A stretch of 64,000 bases of DNA from JAUVKT01 sp964634565 (lineage in GTDB: Bacteria; Bacteroidota; Bacteroidia; Bacteroidales; VadinHA17), in contig CAZWLP010000003.1 of NCBI GenBank assembly GCA_964634565.1, forward strand, positions 25,211 through 89,210. Direction: 5' to 3'. The notes under the pieces were generated by a model that searched no databases, had not been told where the DNA came from, and saw only the letters and a list, made by a program, of their open reading frames with translations. The position numbers and the translations under genes were made by a program. Positions 42,007 to 51,489 of this stretch are shown piece by piece; the first letter of the stretch is position 1, and each line of letters opens with the position of its first letter.

Positions 42007-44894
42007 CGATAGATGCCGGGCTCTTTGCCTATTACGAATCCAAACACATCTATATTAAAAAGCAACTTAAAGTAGGGCTCTTTTTTAGCTGGTAGCCAGG
42101 CAGATTGCAGTCCTGCGCTAAACCGGAATGGCATCCTGAGCATATAGAAATCTGTAAGCAGTTCTATGCCAAACGAGGTGAATCTTTCTTCTTCTTCTTC
42201 CATCCTGTTTTCAAGCTGATAGTAAGAACCCCTGCCAAGGCTGTAATCATAAAAAAAAGTGGTTCTGATCCTGTTAAGGTACATAAGGCTTCCCAGATTA
42301 ATATCAGGATATGCAAGGGGCATGGCATAGTCTGCAGAGAAAGTTAGCAGTTCTTCCGAAACAATATTGTTATAGCCGCGCGGATATGAAATTCTGTTTA
42401 AATATGTATACCTCCCGTTCTCCTGCTTCTCTGCCTGGTACATTATCCTTAGCCCGTGATTGTTAAAAATGCCGGGAGTATAGAATGTTGTGCGAAGCGT
42501 TTTAATTTCTCCATATATGCTTCTATCGCCCGGTGCATAAGTTCCGAACATATCTATAACCTGGCCCCATCTGGGCCATATATCCCTGCGGGCCATCCTG
42601 TGAAAGTTGGCCAGATAGATCCTGCCGGTAGCCAGTACCTGTCCATAATCAAATAGACCGGTGTTTTCTTCATATATATAATTGTTATTATATGTAAATC
42701 TTATTGAGGGGTAGAATGTCTGGTAGAACTTCCCGGTGGTGAATTGCAGCGGAAGATATATCAGGGCAGATGCACTAAGACCGGTATTAATATTTGCCGG
42801 AGTATAAAGATCGTCACTGTCGCGTGCAATAACAGGGCTTCCTCCATATCTTACATCAAACTCCACTGCAGGGTATATGCCCTCCCAGATTATACTTGAG
42901 TGTAAAAAATGATCCCTGTTTATATACTCGTAAGCAATACTTGAAGTAAGAGTACTTAAGTCATTCTGCGACATTACTGTAAGTCCAGGACTAACATGGA
43001 GATTGTCGAATGATAAATTATTCAGATCTGTATAAAAGGGCATCCAGCTATGGAAATTAAAAAGATGCTGCCATTTTCTATAGGGTTTAACTGTATAGTT
43101 ATTTGCCATGTAGTCAGTGTAATAAGATAGTTTATCTAAACCATCAATATTCTGAATAGTCAATAGAGGCTTATCTTTTATCTGATCAAGTGTATTATAT
43201 ATTATATTAGATGGGAAGGATGCAATCCTGTTACCCGATGAGGTATAATCAGAGAAGAACATCTCCTGACCGTGGAGAGAGATATCTGAAAGCCCGAACC
43301 TGGAAGAGGTAAGTTGTTCTGTTTTTTGAGTTGGCCCAAGGCAGTAAACATTATTGATACCAGAGTATGATGCAATATAAAAGACAGAGTCATTTCTAAT
43401 GGCGAGCGACTGTAAATCGCTGCTGCCTGCCTTAAGTTTCGTTTCAAACAGGTCAGTATTATTATTATAAATCATAATACCTTCTCCTTTTTCTGAGGAC
43501 GATATAAAGGCAATTTGTTTATTGTCGGGCGACCATTGGGGATTATCTACCAATACATTTTCAGGTGTGTTAATTGATTTTATAATCTTCCCTGTGTGCC
43601 TGTCAATGATAAGGAGGCTGTTCTTATAATCTTCAGTACTTTCAGATACCGCTATAAACCTGCCGTCGGGCGAAATGGCCGGAGAGAAAAGCCTGCTCTT
43701 TCTGGTAAGAACTTTAGCAACACCGGTATTGATATTATATGTTTTTATTATTGAATATGAGCGGTTGTCCCACCTGGGATCACTTACTGTTTCTGCCCAG
43801 CTTATTATATTGCCGTTAGTGCTGATCCTGTATGGCCGGATATAACCCGGGGTAAATATCTTTTTCTCTGTCAGGCCTTCATCTGTGATAAGAACAAACG
43901 ATGCTGTATTTGAAAGGGAGGTTTTTATTGCAATAATACTATCCTGTCCTATAAGCACAGGTGAGTGGTAGCTGATATAATCATCATTATCGCGTTGGTC
44001 GTGGTATACAAAATCACTTTTTATTAAAAGACTGTCTTCTGCCAGCCAGTTGTTTTTAAGATATTTTATGGTAGAGTTGAAAATTTCTTTTTTACCTGAT
44101 CCGGTATTTTTACGAAGTGAAATATTAAAAGGGTTTAGCGTATAGGGTCTTCTTGCTGTGTAGTTAAGGGCATCGGTAAAAACATCTTTCCCAAAATTAC
44201 CTCTTATATAGGCCGTCATCTGGTAGCCAAACTGATAGTGGTCGGGGGTGTAATTTTTATATGAACCGCTTATCAGCTTATCGTATGAGTAGCGACTGTT
44301 TTTATCGAGTATAAGGGCTTTAAGATTTCTTTCAAAATCAGGCTGCCGCCCTCTGCCCGAATAGGAAAATACAGATTCGGATATAACGGCCTCGCCTTCG
44401 AGGAACCAGAAGGGAGTAAAGATGCTCAGGGCACCAGGGTATTGTTCTCCAAAGATATATTCGAGTGGTTTCGAGAGACCCTGTCTGAGCGCCTGCATCT
44501 GACCAACGTGAATTAGCTCATGAAGGGCCAGCTGAGAGGTGTGAAACATAGGGATGCTGTTCTGGCCGGGCAGAGGATAGAGCTCAACTCTTTTGGGTGC
44601 CCAGGCTACATAGCCGTTAGATTCAACAGAGTGGTTATGAATAATAACCGGAAATTTATTTACCGTATTTTCTCCATACCGCCCCCCTGTAAGTGAATAT
44701 GATTCATCAAAAATAAGGGCTGCCCTCCTGGCCTCTTTCTCATAATCCTCGGGAAAAATAAAGTTAAAATGCTTGCTTTCCAGTTGCTTCCATTTCAGCA
44801 GTGAAGGATCCTGACCGGTATTATAGTACTGGGCACTCAGCTTAAGAGAGAAAAGCAGGCTTAAAAAAATATATAGTATTTGCTTCTTATTCAT
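42003..44894 (-). CDS. Secreted HEXXH metallopeptidase-like / TolB-type propeller / beta-barrel fusion protein
   Basis: A 963-residue protein with a signal peptide ending LKLSAQ near residue 22. The N-terminal domain holds a zinc motif HELIH (His125, Glu126, His129) and a candidate third ligand in FLEGEA (Glu166 or 168), as in peptidase-MA-like gluzincins. A central region (about 300-570) has WD40/PD40 propeller repeats, e.g. FSPAISPDGRFIAVSE and PQWSPDNKQIAFISS. The C-terminal 350 residues are strand-rich, with many Tyr and Arg, as in outer-membrane barrels. This suggests an outer-membrane-anchored surface or periplasmic peptidase; substrate unknown. Confidence 0.75.
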   Translation of the reverse strand: MNKKQILYIFLSLLFSLKLSAQYYNTGQDPSLLKWKQLESKHFNFIFPEDYEKEARRAALIFDESYSLTGGRYGENTVNKFPVIIHNHSVESNGYVAWAPKRVELYPLPGQNSIPMFHTSQLALHELIHVGQMQALRQGLSKPLEYIFGEQYPGALSIFTPFWFLEGEAVISESVFSYSGRGRQPDFERNLKALILDKNSRYSYDKLISGSYKNYTPDHYQFGYQMTAYIRGNFGKDVFTDALNYTARRPYTLNPFNISLRKNTGSGKKEIFNSTIKYLKNNWLAEDSLLIKSDFVYHDQRDNDDYISYHSPVLIGQDSIIAIKTSLSNTASFVLITDEGLTEKKIFTPGYIRPYRISTNGNIISWAETVSDPRWDNRSYSIIKTYNINTGVAKVLTRKSRLFSPAISPDGRFIAVSESTEDYKNSLLIIDRHTGKIIKSINTPENVLVDNPQWSPDNKQIAFISSSEKGEGIMIYNNNTDLFETKLKAGSSDLQSLAIRNDSVFYIASYSGINNVYCLGPTQKTEQLTSSRFGLSDISLHGQEMFFSDYTSSGNRIASFPSNIIYNTLDQIKDKPLLTIQNIDGLDKLSYYTDYMANNYTVKPYRKWQHLFNFHSWMPFYTDLNNLSFDNLHVSPGLTVMSQNDLSTLTSSIAYEYINRDHFLHSSIIWEGIYPAVEFDVRYGGSPVIARDSDDLYTPANINTGLSASALIYLPLQFTTGKFYQTFYPSIRFTYNNNYIYEENTGLFDYGQVLATGRIYLANFHRMARRDIWPRWGQVIDMFGTYAPGDRSIYGEIKTLRTTFYTPGIFNNHGLRIMYQAEKQENGRYTYLNRISYPRGYNNIVSEELLTFSADYAMPLAYPDINLGSLMYLNRIRTTFFYDYSLGRGSYYQLENRMEEEEERFTSFGIELLTDFYMLRMPFRFSAGLQSAWLPAKKEPYFKLLFNIDVFGFVIGKEPGIYR

Positions 44895-44910
44895 AGTACA
44901 ATGTAGAAAT

Positions 44911-44918
44911 CAAAAATA
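44911..44918 (-). promoter_or_regulatory. -7 promoter element of the peptidase-propeller gene
   Basis: The minus strand reads TATTTTTG (exact TAnnTTTG), 16 bases before the ATG at 44894. Confidence 0.5.
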
Positions 44919-44990
44919 GAAAAGTTTATTCAAATTGATTAAATTCGCCAACTGAATCATTTGTTTAACCCGCTGAATAAAGAATTGTTT

Positions 44991-47900
44991 ATGAATTTAT
45001 ACAGGCGTTTAAATATTTCACTTGGATGGCTCGCATTTATTATTGCAGCTATTACCTATATATTAACAGTTGAACCCACAATGAGTTTATGGGACTGTGG
45101 AGAATATATTACTTCCGGATATAAGCTGGAACCCGGTCATCCCCCCGGTGCCCCTACCTTTATGATACTGGCCAGAACCTTTTCCTTATTTGCAGGAGAC
45201 GTATCCAGGGTAGCCCTGATGGTAAATATAATGTCTGCACTGGCAAGTGCCTTTACCATAATGTTTTTATTCTGGACCATAACACATCTTTCAAAAAAGA
45301 TTATTATTGGAGAGAATAAGGATGAATCAGTTTCAGGAATCATAGCTGTTATGGCTGCCGGCCTGATAGGAGCTCTGGCATATACATTTTCCGATTCATT
45401 CTGGTTTTCGGCCGTGGAAGGCGAAGTGTATGCTTCTTCGTCACTGTTTACGGCGGTTACTTTCTGGGCAATATTAAAGTGGGAAAATGAGGCAGACCAG
45501 GCCTTTGCCAACAGGTGGCTTATCCTTATAGCCTACCTGGTTGGTTTATCAATAGGAGTTCACCTTCTTAACCTTCTTGCCATCCCTGCTGTAGTGTGTG
45601 TTTATTACTTTAAGAAATATGATTTTAGCTGGAAGGGATTTATCAGCGCAATGCTTCTCTCCATTGTGTTGCTCGCCTTTATTATGTGGGGACTGGTTTC
45701 GGGCTTCTTTACCGTAGCAACAAAAATAGAGTTAATTCTCGTAAATGGCCTTGGCTTACCATATAACAGCGGAATATACCTTCTGGTATTATTGTTTATA
45801 GCATTCAGTGTTCTTGCAATAAGAGCCACATTAGATAATGTTAATCCGGGTAAAACAGCACTATTTTCTGCTGCAGCCCTTCTATTATCAGGTATATGGC
45901 TACTATCAGGCAGTCTCTTTTTTAATCTGATTATTCTGGGTGCTCTTGCTTATATTTCTTATTACCTGGCTCACAAGAAGGTAGCTGTGCTAAATACCAT
46001 ACTTACTGCTATTGTAGTTATTATGATTGGTTTTTCATCATTTGCCTTAATAATGATCAGGGCATCGGCAGGCCCTCCGATGAATGAAAATAATCCGGAG
46101 ACTGCTTTTCAGATGCTTTACTATCTTAACAGGGAGCAATATCCTAAGCAACCACTGGTTAAGGGTCCTTATTATAACGCACCCCTTGAGTCTTATGACG
46201 AAGGCAAACCAACATATAGCCCGATTGACGGAAAGTATAAAATAACCAACAGGGCAATAAAACCTAATTACGATAACAGGTTTGTTACCCTTTTCCCAAG
46301 GATGTATAGTCCGCAGAGCGATCATGTGGCAATTTATAAAGACTGGGTGCCTGTAAAAGGGTCGCCAATACAGATTACAGGACAGGATGGGCAACCAAGA
46401 ATAGAATATAAGCCTACTTTTGGAGAGAATCTGAAATTTATGTTTTCCTACCAGGTAGGATTTATGTATTTCAGATACTTTATGTGGAATTTTTCAGGAC
46501 GTCAGAATGATCTTCAGGGAGCAGGAGGCCCTTTTAAGGGGAACTGGATAAGCGGCATCAGATTTCTCGATGAGCCACGATTCGGACCGGATGATTTAAT
46601 GCCTGAAAGAATGAAAAACGATCCTTCCAGAAATGTGTATTTTATGCTACCCCTTCTGCTAGGACTGATAGGATTGTACTTTCATATGAATAAAAACCTG
46701 AAAGACCTCTGGGTTGTATTACTGTTATTTATTATGACAGGTATAGCAATAGTTGTTTACCTGAACCAGTATCCCAATCAGCCAAGAGAAAGAGATTATG
46801 CCTATGCCGCTTCATTCTATGCTTTTGCAATATGGATTGGTATGGGAGTATTATTCCTTTACGAGATGCTTTCCAGGCTGACTGGCAAAAAGATTGCCGC
46901 GCCCCTTGCAGGTTTATTAGCCCTGGCCATACCTCTTATTATGGCAACTGAGAACTGGGACGATCACGACAGATCAGGAAGATATACAGCCTCAGACGTT
47001 GCAAAAAACTATCTCCTGTCGTGTGCTCCCAATTCAATATTGTTTACCAACGGCGACAACGATACTTTCCCCCTGTGGTATGCCCAGGAGGTAGAAGAGG
47101 TAGGAACCGATATAAGGGTGTGTAACCTGATGCTTTTCAATACCGACTGGTTTATTGAGCAAATGAAATATAAGATGAACGATTCTGAGCCCATGCCTCT
47201 TTCTTTGCCGATAGATAAGTACTATGATGGTGTAAATAACCAGGTATATATTATAGAAAGAATTAAGGAGCCTGTATTAGTTGATCAGCTTATAGATTTT
47301 ATTAAAAGCGATGATGCTGGTACTAAATACAGGTTTGGTGACGGGGTGGAGAGGGATTATATTCCTTCGCGTACCGTAAGAATACCTGTCGATAAACAAA
47401 AAGTTCTCGCTTCGGGAGCAGTAAAACCTGAAAATGCTGATCTGATAGTACCCTATATAGATATCAGGTTGCAGGGTAACTATATTCTGAAGAGCCAGAT
47501 GATGGTTCTCGATTTCCTTGCTCAAAATGATTGGGAGCGACCGGTATATTTTGTTACCGGCTATCATAATGATGCTTTTGGATTGGAAGAATACTTTCAG
47601 ATGGAAGGTAATGCCTACAGGCTGGTGCCGATTAAATCACATAATAATAACTGGCTTGATTACGGAAGAATAGATACAGATATCTTATATGATAATCTTA
47701 TAAATAAGTTTTCGTGGGGTCATGCAAAAGATGAGGATGTTTATCTCGATTATTACCATAAAAGAACAATAACTGTAATAAGAGCACGACTAAATTATGC
47801 AAAACTTGCGAAGGAACTTGTTAAGGAAGGCAAGAACGATAAGGCAATTGAGGTTCTTGATTTTATTATGACAGAACTGCCGCTTGATAAACTTCCCTGG

Positions 47901-48200
47901 GATATGTTTATGCCCGATATTATCGAAGCATATTTTCTTGCTGGTGGAAGAGATCAGGCCCTGAGCCTTGTTGCTGAGATGAGAGAGTATTACAGTGCTG
48001 ACCTTGATTATTATACAAGTCTCAGACCCGGATTATTAAGGGCTGCAGATTATGAGATACAGACATCTCTTGGCTACCTTTCGAAGGTGTCCGGACTATG
48101 TATTAATAATGGCGAAGAAGAGCTGGGTAATGATCTGTCCGATTATTTACAGACTATTTATTCTGTATACATGAGTAAAATACAGGGAGGAGGATTTTAA
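44991..48200 (+). CDS. DUF2723 membrane protein (GT-C glycosyltransferase-like)
   Basis: A 1069-residue protein with about 14 membrane segments in the first 650 residues and a soluble helical, TPR-like C-terminal region. The first loop has the DUF2723 motif TMSLWDCGEYITSGYKLEPGHPPGAP, with an acidic WDCGE that resembles the catalytic loop of GT-C (protein O-mannosyltransferase-like) enzymes. A second motif is NQPRERDYAYAASFY. The family is widespread in Bacteroidota and proposed to transfer sugars to exported proteins. The ATG at 44991 is preferred to a TTG at 44961. Confidence 0.85.
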   Translation: MNLYRRLNISLGWLAFIIAAITYILTVEPTMSLWDCGEYITSGYKLEPGHPPGAPTFMILARTFSLFAGDVSRVALMVNIMSALASAFTIMFLFWTITHLSKKIIIGENKDESVSGIIAVMAAGLIGALAYTFSDSFWFSAVEGEVYASSSLFTAVTFWAILKWENEADQAFANRWLILIAYLVGLSIGVHLLNLLAIPAVVCVYYFKKYDFSWKGFISAMLLSIVLLAFIMWGLVSGFFTVATKIELILVNGLGLPYNSGIYLLVLLFIAFSVLAIRATLDNVNPGKTALFSAAALLLSGIWLLSGSLFFNLIILGALAYISYYLAHKKVAVLNTILTAIVVIMIGFSSFALIMIRASAGPPMNENNPETAFQMLYYLNREQYPKQPLVKGPYYNAPLESYDEGKPTYSPIDGKYKITNRAIKPNYDNRFVTLFPRMYSPQSDHVAIYKDWVPVKGSPIQITGQDGQPRIEYKPTFGENLKFMFSYQVGFMYFRYFMWNFSGRQNDLQGAGGPFKGNWISGIRFLDEPRFGPDDLMPERMKNDPSRNVYFMLPLLLGLIGLYFHMNKNLKDLWVVLLLFIMTGIAIVVYLNQYPNQPRERDYAYAASFYAFAIWIGMGVLFLYEMLSRLTGKKIAAPLAGLLALAIPLIMATENWDDHDRSGRYTASDVAKNYLLSCAPNSILFTNGDNDTFPLWYAQEVEEVGTDIRVCNLMLFNTDWFIEQMKYKMNDSEPMPLSLPIDKYYDGVNNQVYIIERIKEPVLVDQLIDFIKSDDAGTKYRFGDGVERDYIPSRTVRIPVDKQKVLASGAVKPENADLIVPYIDIRLQGNYILKSQMMVLDFLAQNDWERPVYFVTGYHNDAFGLEEYFQMEGNAYRLVPIKSHNNNWLDYGRIDTDILYDNLINKFSWGHAKDEDVYLDYYHKRTITVIRARLNYAKLAKELVKEGKNDKAIEVLDFIMTELPLDKLPWDMFMPDIIEAYFLAGGRDQALSLVAEMREYYSADLDYYTSLRPGLLRAADYEIQTSLGYLSKVSGLCINNGEEELGNDLSDYLQTIYSVYMSKIQGGGF

Positions 48201-48202
48201 TA

Positions 48203-48625
48203 TTAATCCACATGAGGGGCAAACTCGCGGTAAACAAGATATTTTTCAAGGAGAGCCAATACTTTTTCGGGCACTACCGGCTTAAGTACATATTCATTGC
48301 TGCCGGCCAGAAAAGCTTCCTCTTTTGATTCACGGGTATAATAAGCTGTAATCATTACAAGCGGTATTGTCCTGTTAATTTTGCGTATCTGTCTTATGCA
48401 GTCAATACCATTAACCAGTGGAATAAGATAATCCAGGAGAACCATGTCGACCGATTCAATATTTTCTTTCACATAATCAAGCAGTTCAGAGCCGTTCAGG
48501 AAAGAGACAACATTGGCGCCGGTAGTCCTTAGTAATACTTCAAAATATTTTATCGAGGCGATATCATCATCAACTATTGCAATAGTTTTATGAGATAAAT
48601 CGAGATGGTTGGAGTCAGAATACAT
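48203..48625 (-). CDS. Stand-alone response-regulator receiver
   Basis: A 140-residue CheY-like protein with acidic residues in IAIVDDDIAS, phospho-Asp in MVLLDYLIPL and Lys in VLKPVVPE, with no output domain. The ATG at 48625 is chosen over a TTG at 48628. It probably relays a signal from an orphan kinase. It is convergent with the DUF2723 gene (2-base gap) and divergent from the SpoIIE-type phosphatase gene, a possible partner. Confidence 0.85.
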   Translation of the reverse strand: MYSDSNHLDLSHKTIAIVDDDIASIKYFEVLLRTTGANVVSFLNGSELLDYVKENIESVDMVLLDYLIPLVNGIDCIRQIRKINRTIPLVMITAYYTRESKEEAFLAGSNEYVLKPVVPEKVLALLEKYLVYREFAPHVD

Positions 48626-48628
48626 CAA

Positions 48629-48994
48629 ATTTTGATTCTATGCACAACAAAAATACGATATGCAAACATATAAAATTTGTGAAAAGGATGGAGTTTTAAA
48701 CAAGTTTTACACAAAACGTGCTTTTTATATGTAATTTGTTTACTGGCGCTCACGTTATTCACTAATCACTAAGCAGTATATTCTTTGGATATTAATATAA
48801 TTTCCCGAAATTAGTGGTTCAANNNNNNNNNNNNNNNNNNNNNNNNNNNNNNNNNNNNNNNNNNNNNNNNNNNNNNNNNNNNNNNNNNNNNNNNNNNNNN
48901 NNNNNNNNNNNNNNNNNNNNNNACTAAGCAGTATATTCTTTGGATATTAATATAATTTCCCGAAATTAGTGGTTCAAACCAAAAACCCCTCATT
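48629..48994. other. Divergent regulatory region containing an assembly gap; no gene seen
   Basis: Between the receiver and phosphatase genes. A minus-strand TATTTTTG at 48648-48655 (exact TAnnTTTG) serves the receiver gene. A 55-bp stretch (48768-48822) is repeated exactly after a run of 100 N (48823-48922), so the real spacing is 155 bases shorter. No gene is visible. Confidence 0.7.
48823..48922. other. Assembly gap, 100 N, with duplicated 55-bp flank
   Basis: The 55 bases before (48768-48822) and after (48923-48977) are identical, so the contigs overlap and the N run stands for no missing sequence. The duplicated segment is upstream, non-coding DNA of the phosphatase gene. Confidence 0.93.
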
Positions 48995-50866
48995 ATGAGA
49001 AAGCTAATTGTTCTGTTATTATTGGCCATGGTGCCTGCTGCCCTGTTTTCACAACAAGGATTTGATAACAGGTCGAGAGCCGTTTATATTTTTGATATTG
49101 CCAAGTATGTTGACTATGGTGATGCTCTTGATACAATGGCTATTTTCAAGGTAGGAGTACTTACCAAAGATAATGATCTATGGCAAAAGATGGGCGACCT
49201 GGCAAGAACAAGAACGGAAATACAGGGCAAACCTGCCGTTGTTGTTGTATTCAGGGACGAAAGCAGGATTGAATATACCAATGTATTGTTTGTTGCAAAT
49301 AATGAAGATTTTGCACTAAAGAAGGTAAAGGATGCTATAGCCGGAAAGAAAACTCTTTTAATTACCGAAGGGGCCAAGTTTGGTGAGTCAATGTTTAATT
49401 TTGTTGTAGTTGATAATACTCCCAGGTTTGAAATAAATGAGGCCGCCATGGAGGAGGTTGGTCTTTCAGTTCCTCGACCGGTAGTTGCTATGGCGATTAA
49501 GTCTGCAGAGGACTGGGAGGCATTATATGATGTAACAAACGAGGAGCTTGAAAGGCAACTTGAGCTGGTAGAGCAGCAGAAGATTATTATAGCCGAACAG
49601 CTGGCCGAGATAGAAAAGCAGAAGGCACTGCTTGACAGTCTCGATAAGGAAATAGAGCAAAAAGAGATTGTACTTCTGGCAAAACAGAAGGAACTGGAGC
49701 GACAATCACGTGAAATCAGCGGCCAGACAAGGGAAATAGCAAGGCAAAAACAAATGATAGCTGTACAGCAGCAGGAAGTAGCAGCACAGAGAGATACATT
49801 AGCTACTCAGCGGGCAGATATTGCTCTTAAGCTACAGGAGATTAATGATAAGCAAAAGGTAATAAATGAACAGGAAAATAAAATCAAGGTTCAGCTTGAG
49901 TCGATCGAGAAGCAAAAGATATTTCTTTTTGCAGCACTGTTTGTGCTTCTTCTCTTAAGTTTCCTGGCTTACTATATCTACAGGGGATATAAGATTAAGA
50001 AAGAGGCTAATATTAAACTGGAGGAGAAGAACAGGACAATAACCGCCCAGAAAGTTGAAATAGAAAAACAGAGGGATCTTGCCGAGACACAGCGCGACCA
50101 GATAGCCTACCAGAAGAAGCATATTACCGATAGTATAATGTATGCAAAAAGGATACAGACAGCCCTGCTGCCATCCCTCGAATTATTCAGCGATGAAATA
50201 GATCACTTTGTGCTGTATAAACCTCTCGATATTGTGTCAGGCGATTTTTACTGGGTAAGCAGGAAGGAGAATCTGCAGATTGTTATTGCGGCCGACTGTA
50301 CCGGTCATGGAGTACCGGGAGCCTTTATGAGTATGCTTGGGGTAACCATGCTCAATGAGATTGTAAATGGCAAGGGAATAGTAATGCCCGATCAGATTAT
50401 TAATAACCTCAGGGATGAAATTATTAAATCGCTTAAACAATCTATAGACGAGGACAGGGTGAAGGATGGGATGGACATGACTATCAGTGTAATAGATTAT
50501 GATAAGAACAAGCTATGGTTTGCCGGAGCAAATAATCCATTGATATTTATCAGAAATGATGAGCTGGAATCAATCAGGGGAGATAAGATGCCGGTTGCAA
50601 TTCATTACAGGATGAATCCTTTTACCCTGCATGAGATAGACCTGAAGAAAGGGGATTGTATATATATGTTCTCGGATGGTTATGGCGACCAGTTTGGAGG
50701 GCCTAAGCAGAAGAAATTTATGATAAAGCACCTTAAGGAGAAATTAATGGAATACCATAAGCTTCCTATGATAGAGCAGGGCAAAAAGCTGGATGAGGCT
50801 TTTGAAGAATGGAAGGGCAATAGTCCTCAGGTAGACGACGTGATACTTATTGGGATAAGGTATTAA
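48995..50866 (+). CDS. Membrane SpoIIE/PP2C-type phosphatase with YfiR-like sensor region
   Basis: A 623-residue protein. The signal peptide ends AALFSQ at about residue 20. Residues about 25-170 resemble the YfiR/DUF4154 fold (YIFDIAKYVDYGD, FKVGVLTKD, TLLITEGAKFGESMFNFVV). A long Gln-, Glu- and Lys-rich coiled coil (about 185-305) leads to one membrane segment (FLFAALFVLLLLSFLAYYIY), a second short coiled coil and a C-terminal PP2C-type domain with VSGDFYWVSRKENLQIVIAADCTGHGVPGAF and the closing DDVILIGIRY. It probably dephosphorylates a cytoplasmic Ser/Thr target, such as an anti-sigma-factor antagonist, in response to an envelope signal. Confidence 0.85.
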   Translation: MRKLIVLLLLAMVPAALFSQQGFDNRSRAVYIFDIAKYVDYGDALDTMAIFKVGVLTKDNDLWQKMGDLARTRTEIQGKPAVVVVFRDESRIEYTNVLFVANNEDFALKKVKDAIAGKKTLLITEGAKFGESMFNFVVVDNTPRFEINEAAMEEVGLSVPRPVVAMAIKSAEDWEALYDVTNEELERQLELVEQQKIIIAEQLAEIEKQKALLDSLDKEIEQKEIVLLAKQKELERQSREISGQTREIARQKQMIAVQQQEVAAQRDTLATQRADIALKLQEINDKQKVINEQENKIKVQLESIEKQKIFLFAALFVLLLLSFLAYYIYRGYKIKKEANIKLEEKNRTITAQKVEIEKQRDLAETQRDQIAYQKKHITDSIMYAKRIQTALLPSLELFSDEIDHFVLYKPLDIVSGDFYWVSRKENLQIVIAADCTGHGVPGAFMSMLGVTMLNEIVNGKGIVMPDQIINNLRDEIIKSLKQSIDEDRVKDGMDMTISVIDYDKNKLWFAGANNPLIFIRNDELESIRGDKMPVAIHYRMNPFTLHEIDLKKGDCIYMFSDGYGDQFGGPKQKKFMIKHLKEKLMEYHKLPMIEQGKKLDEAFEEWKGNSPQVDDVILIGIRY

Positions 50867-50875
50867 AGGGAAGAT

Positions 50876-51109
50876 CTATCGACATTCCCACCTGTAAGTA
50901 TATACTCCATCTACCTCATCTGGTTTTGCACGGATAATAGCAAGCTCTGGTCCACAATATTCTGATTCTGGTCCCTGACTGGAAAGCACTCCGTCTTCAT
51001 ACTGATTAAGCTGACAGATCATACAGCCATCAAGCCCCTCGCATGCAGTCAGAAGGGGTGCAAATGCAAAAAACAGTAATATACGGCAAAATACATTCCA
51101 TTTCATCAT
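50876..51109 (-). CDS. Small cysteine-patterned lipoprotein A
   Basis: A 77-residue protein with a lipobox LLTACEG; the mature lipid-anchored part is about 54 residues. It has a CxxC pair (GCMICQLN), then a Cys in SEYCGPEL and one in WECR at the C-terminus. It follows its paralogue by 7 bases on the same strand. No known family recognised. The paired cysteines suggest disulfides or metal binding. Confidence 0.65.
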   Translation of the reverse strand: MMKWNVFCRILLFFAFAPLLTACEGLDGCMICQLNQYEDGVLSSQGPESEYCGPELAIIRAKPDEVDGVYTYRWECR

Positions 51110-51116
51110 TTAAAAA

Positions 51117-51350
51117 TTACTCACATTCAGATTTTGCAATCAGATCTCCAATTGGATAATCAGGGGCAGCCTTAAAAGCAATAAGCTCATCACCGCAATA
51201 TTCGCCATCATCAATAGAATATTGGAACACACCACTGGCATTGTATACATTTATTGCACATTGCTGGCATGTTTCATCAAGCAGATCACATGAATTAAAC
51301 AGTCCTGCGGTAATAAGGAAGGCTCCCAGATAGATAAGTTTCTTTTTCAT
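51117..51350 (-). CDS. Small cysteine-patterned lipoprotein B
   Basis: A 77-residue protein from the ATG at 51350 (promoter TAACTTTG at 51374-51381 excludes an upstream start). The lipobox is LFNSCD. The mature part repeats the pattern of lipoprotein A: CxxC (TCQQCAIN), EYCGDEL and a final SECE, with similar spacing. The two are tandem paralogues. Function unknown. Confidence 0.68.
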   Translation of the reverse strand: MKKKLIYLGAFLITAGLFNSCDLLDETCQQCAINVYNASGVFQYSIDDGEYCGDELIAFKAAPDYPIGDLIAKSECE

Positions 51351-51373
51351 AATATATGATTTAATATCAGTAT

Positions 51374-51381
51374 CAAAGTTA
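51374..51381 (-). promoter_or_regulatory. -7 promoter element of the lipoprotein pair
   Basis: The minus strand reads TAACTTTG (exact TAnnTTTG), 23 bases before the ATG at 51350. Confidence 0.5.
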
Positions 51382-51489
51382 ATAAAATTGAATATAGATA
51401 TTTTATATTTTATAAAACAGATACTAACAAATAACATATATTAGACTGATAATAGCCTTATATAGTTGCCTTGGTGTAAAAAGAAAATC

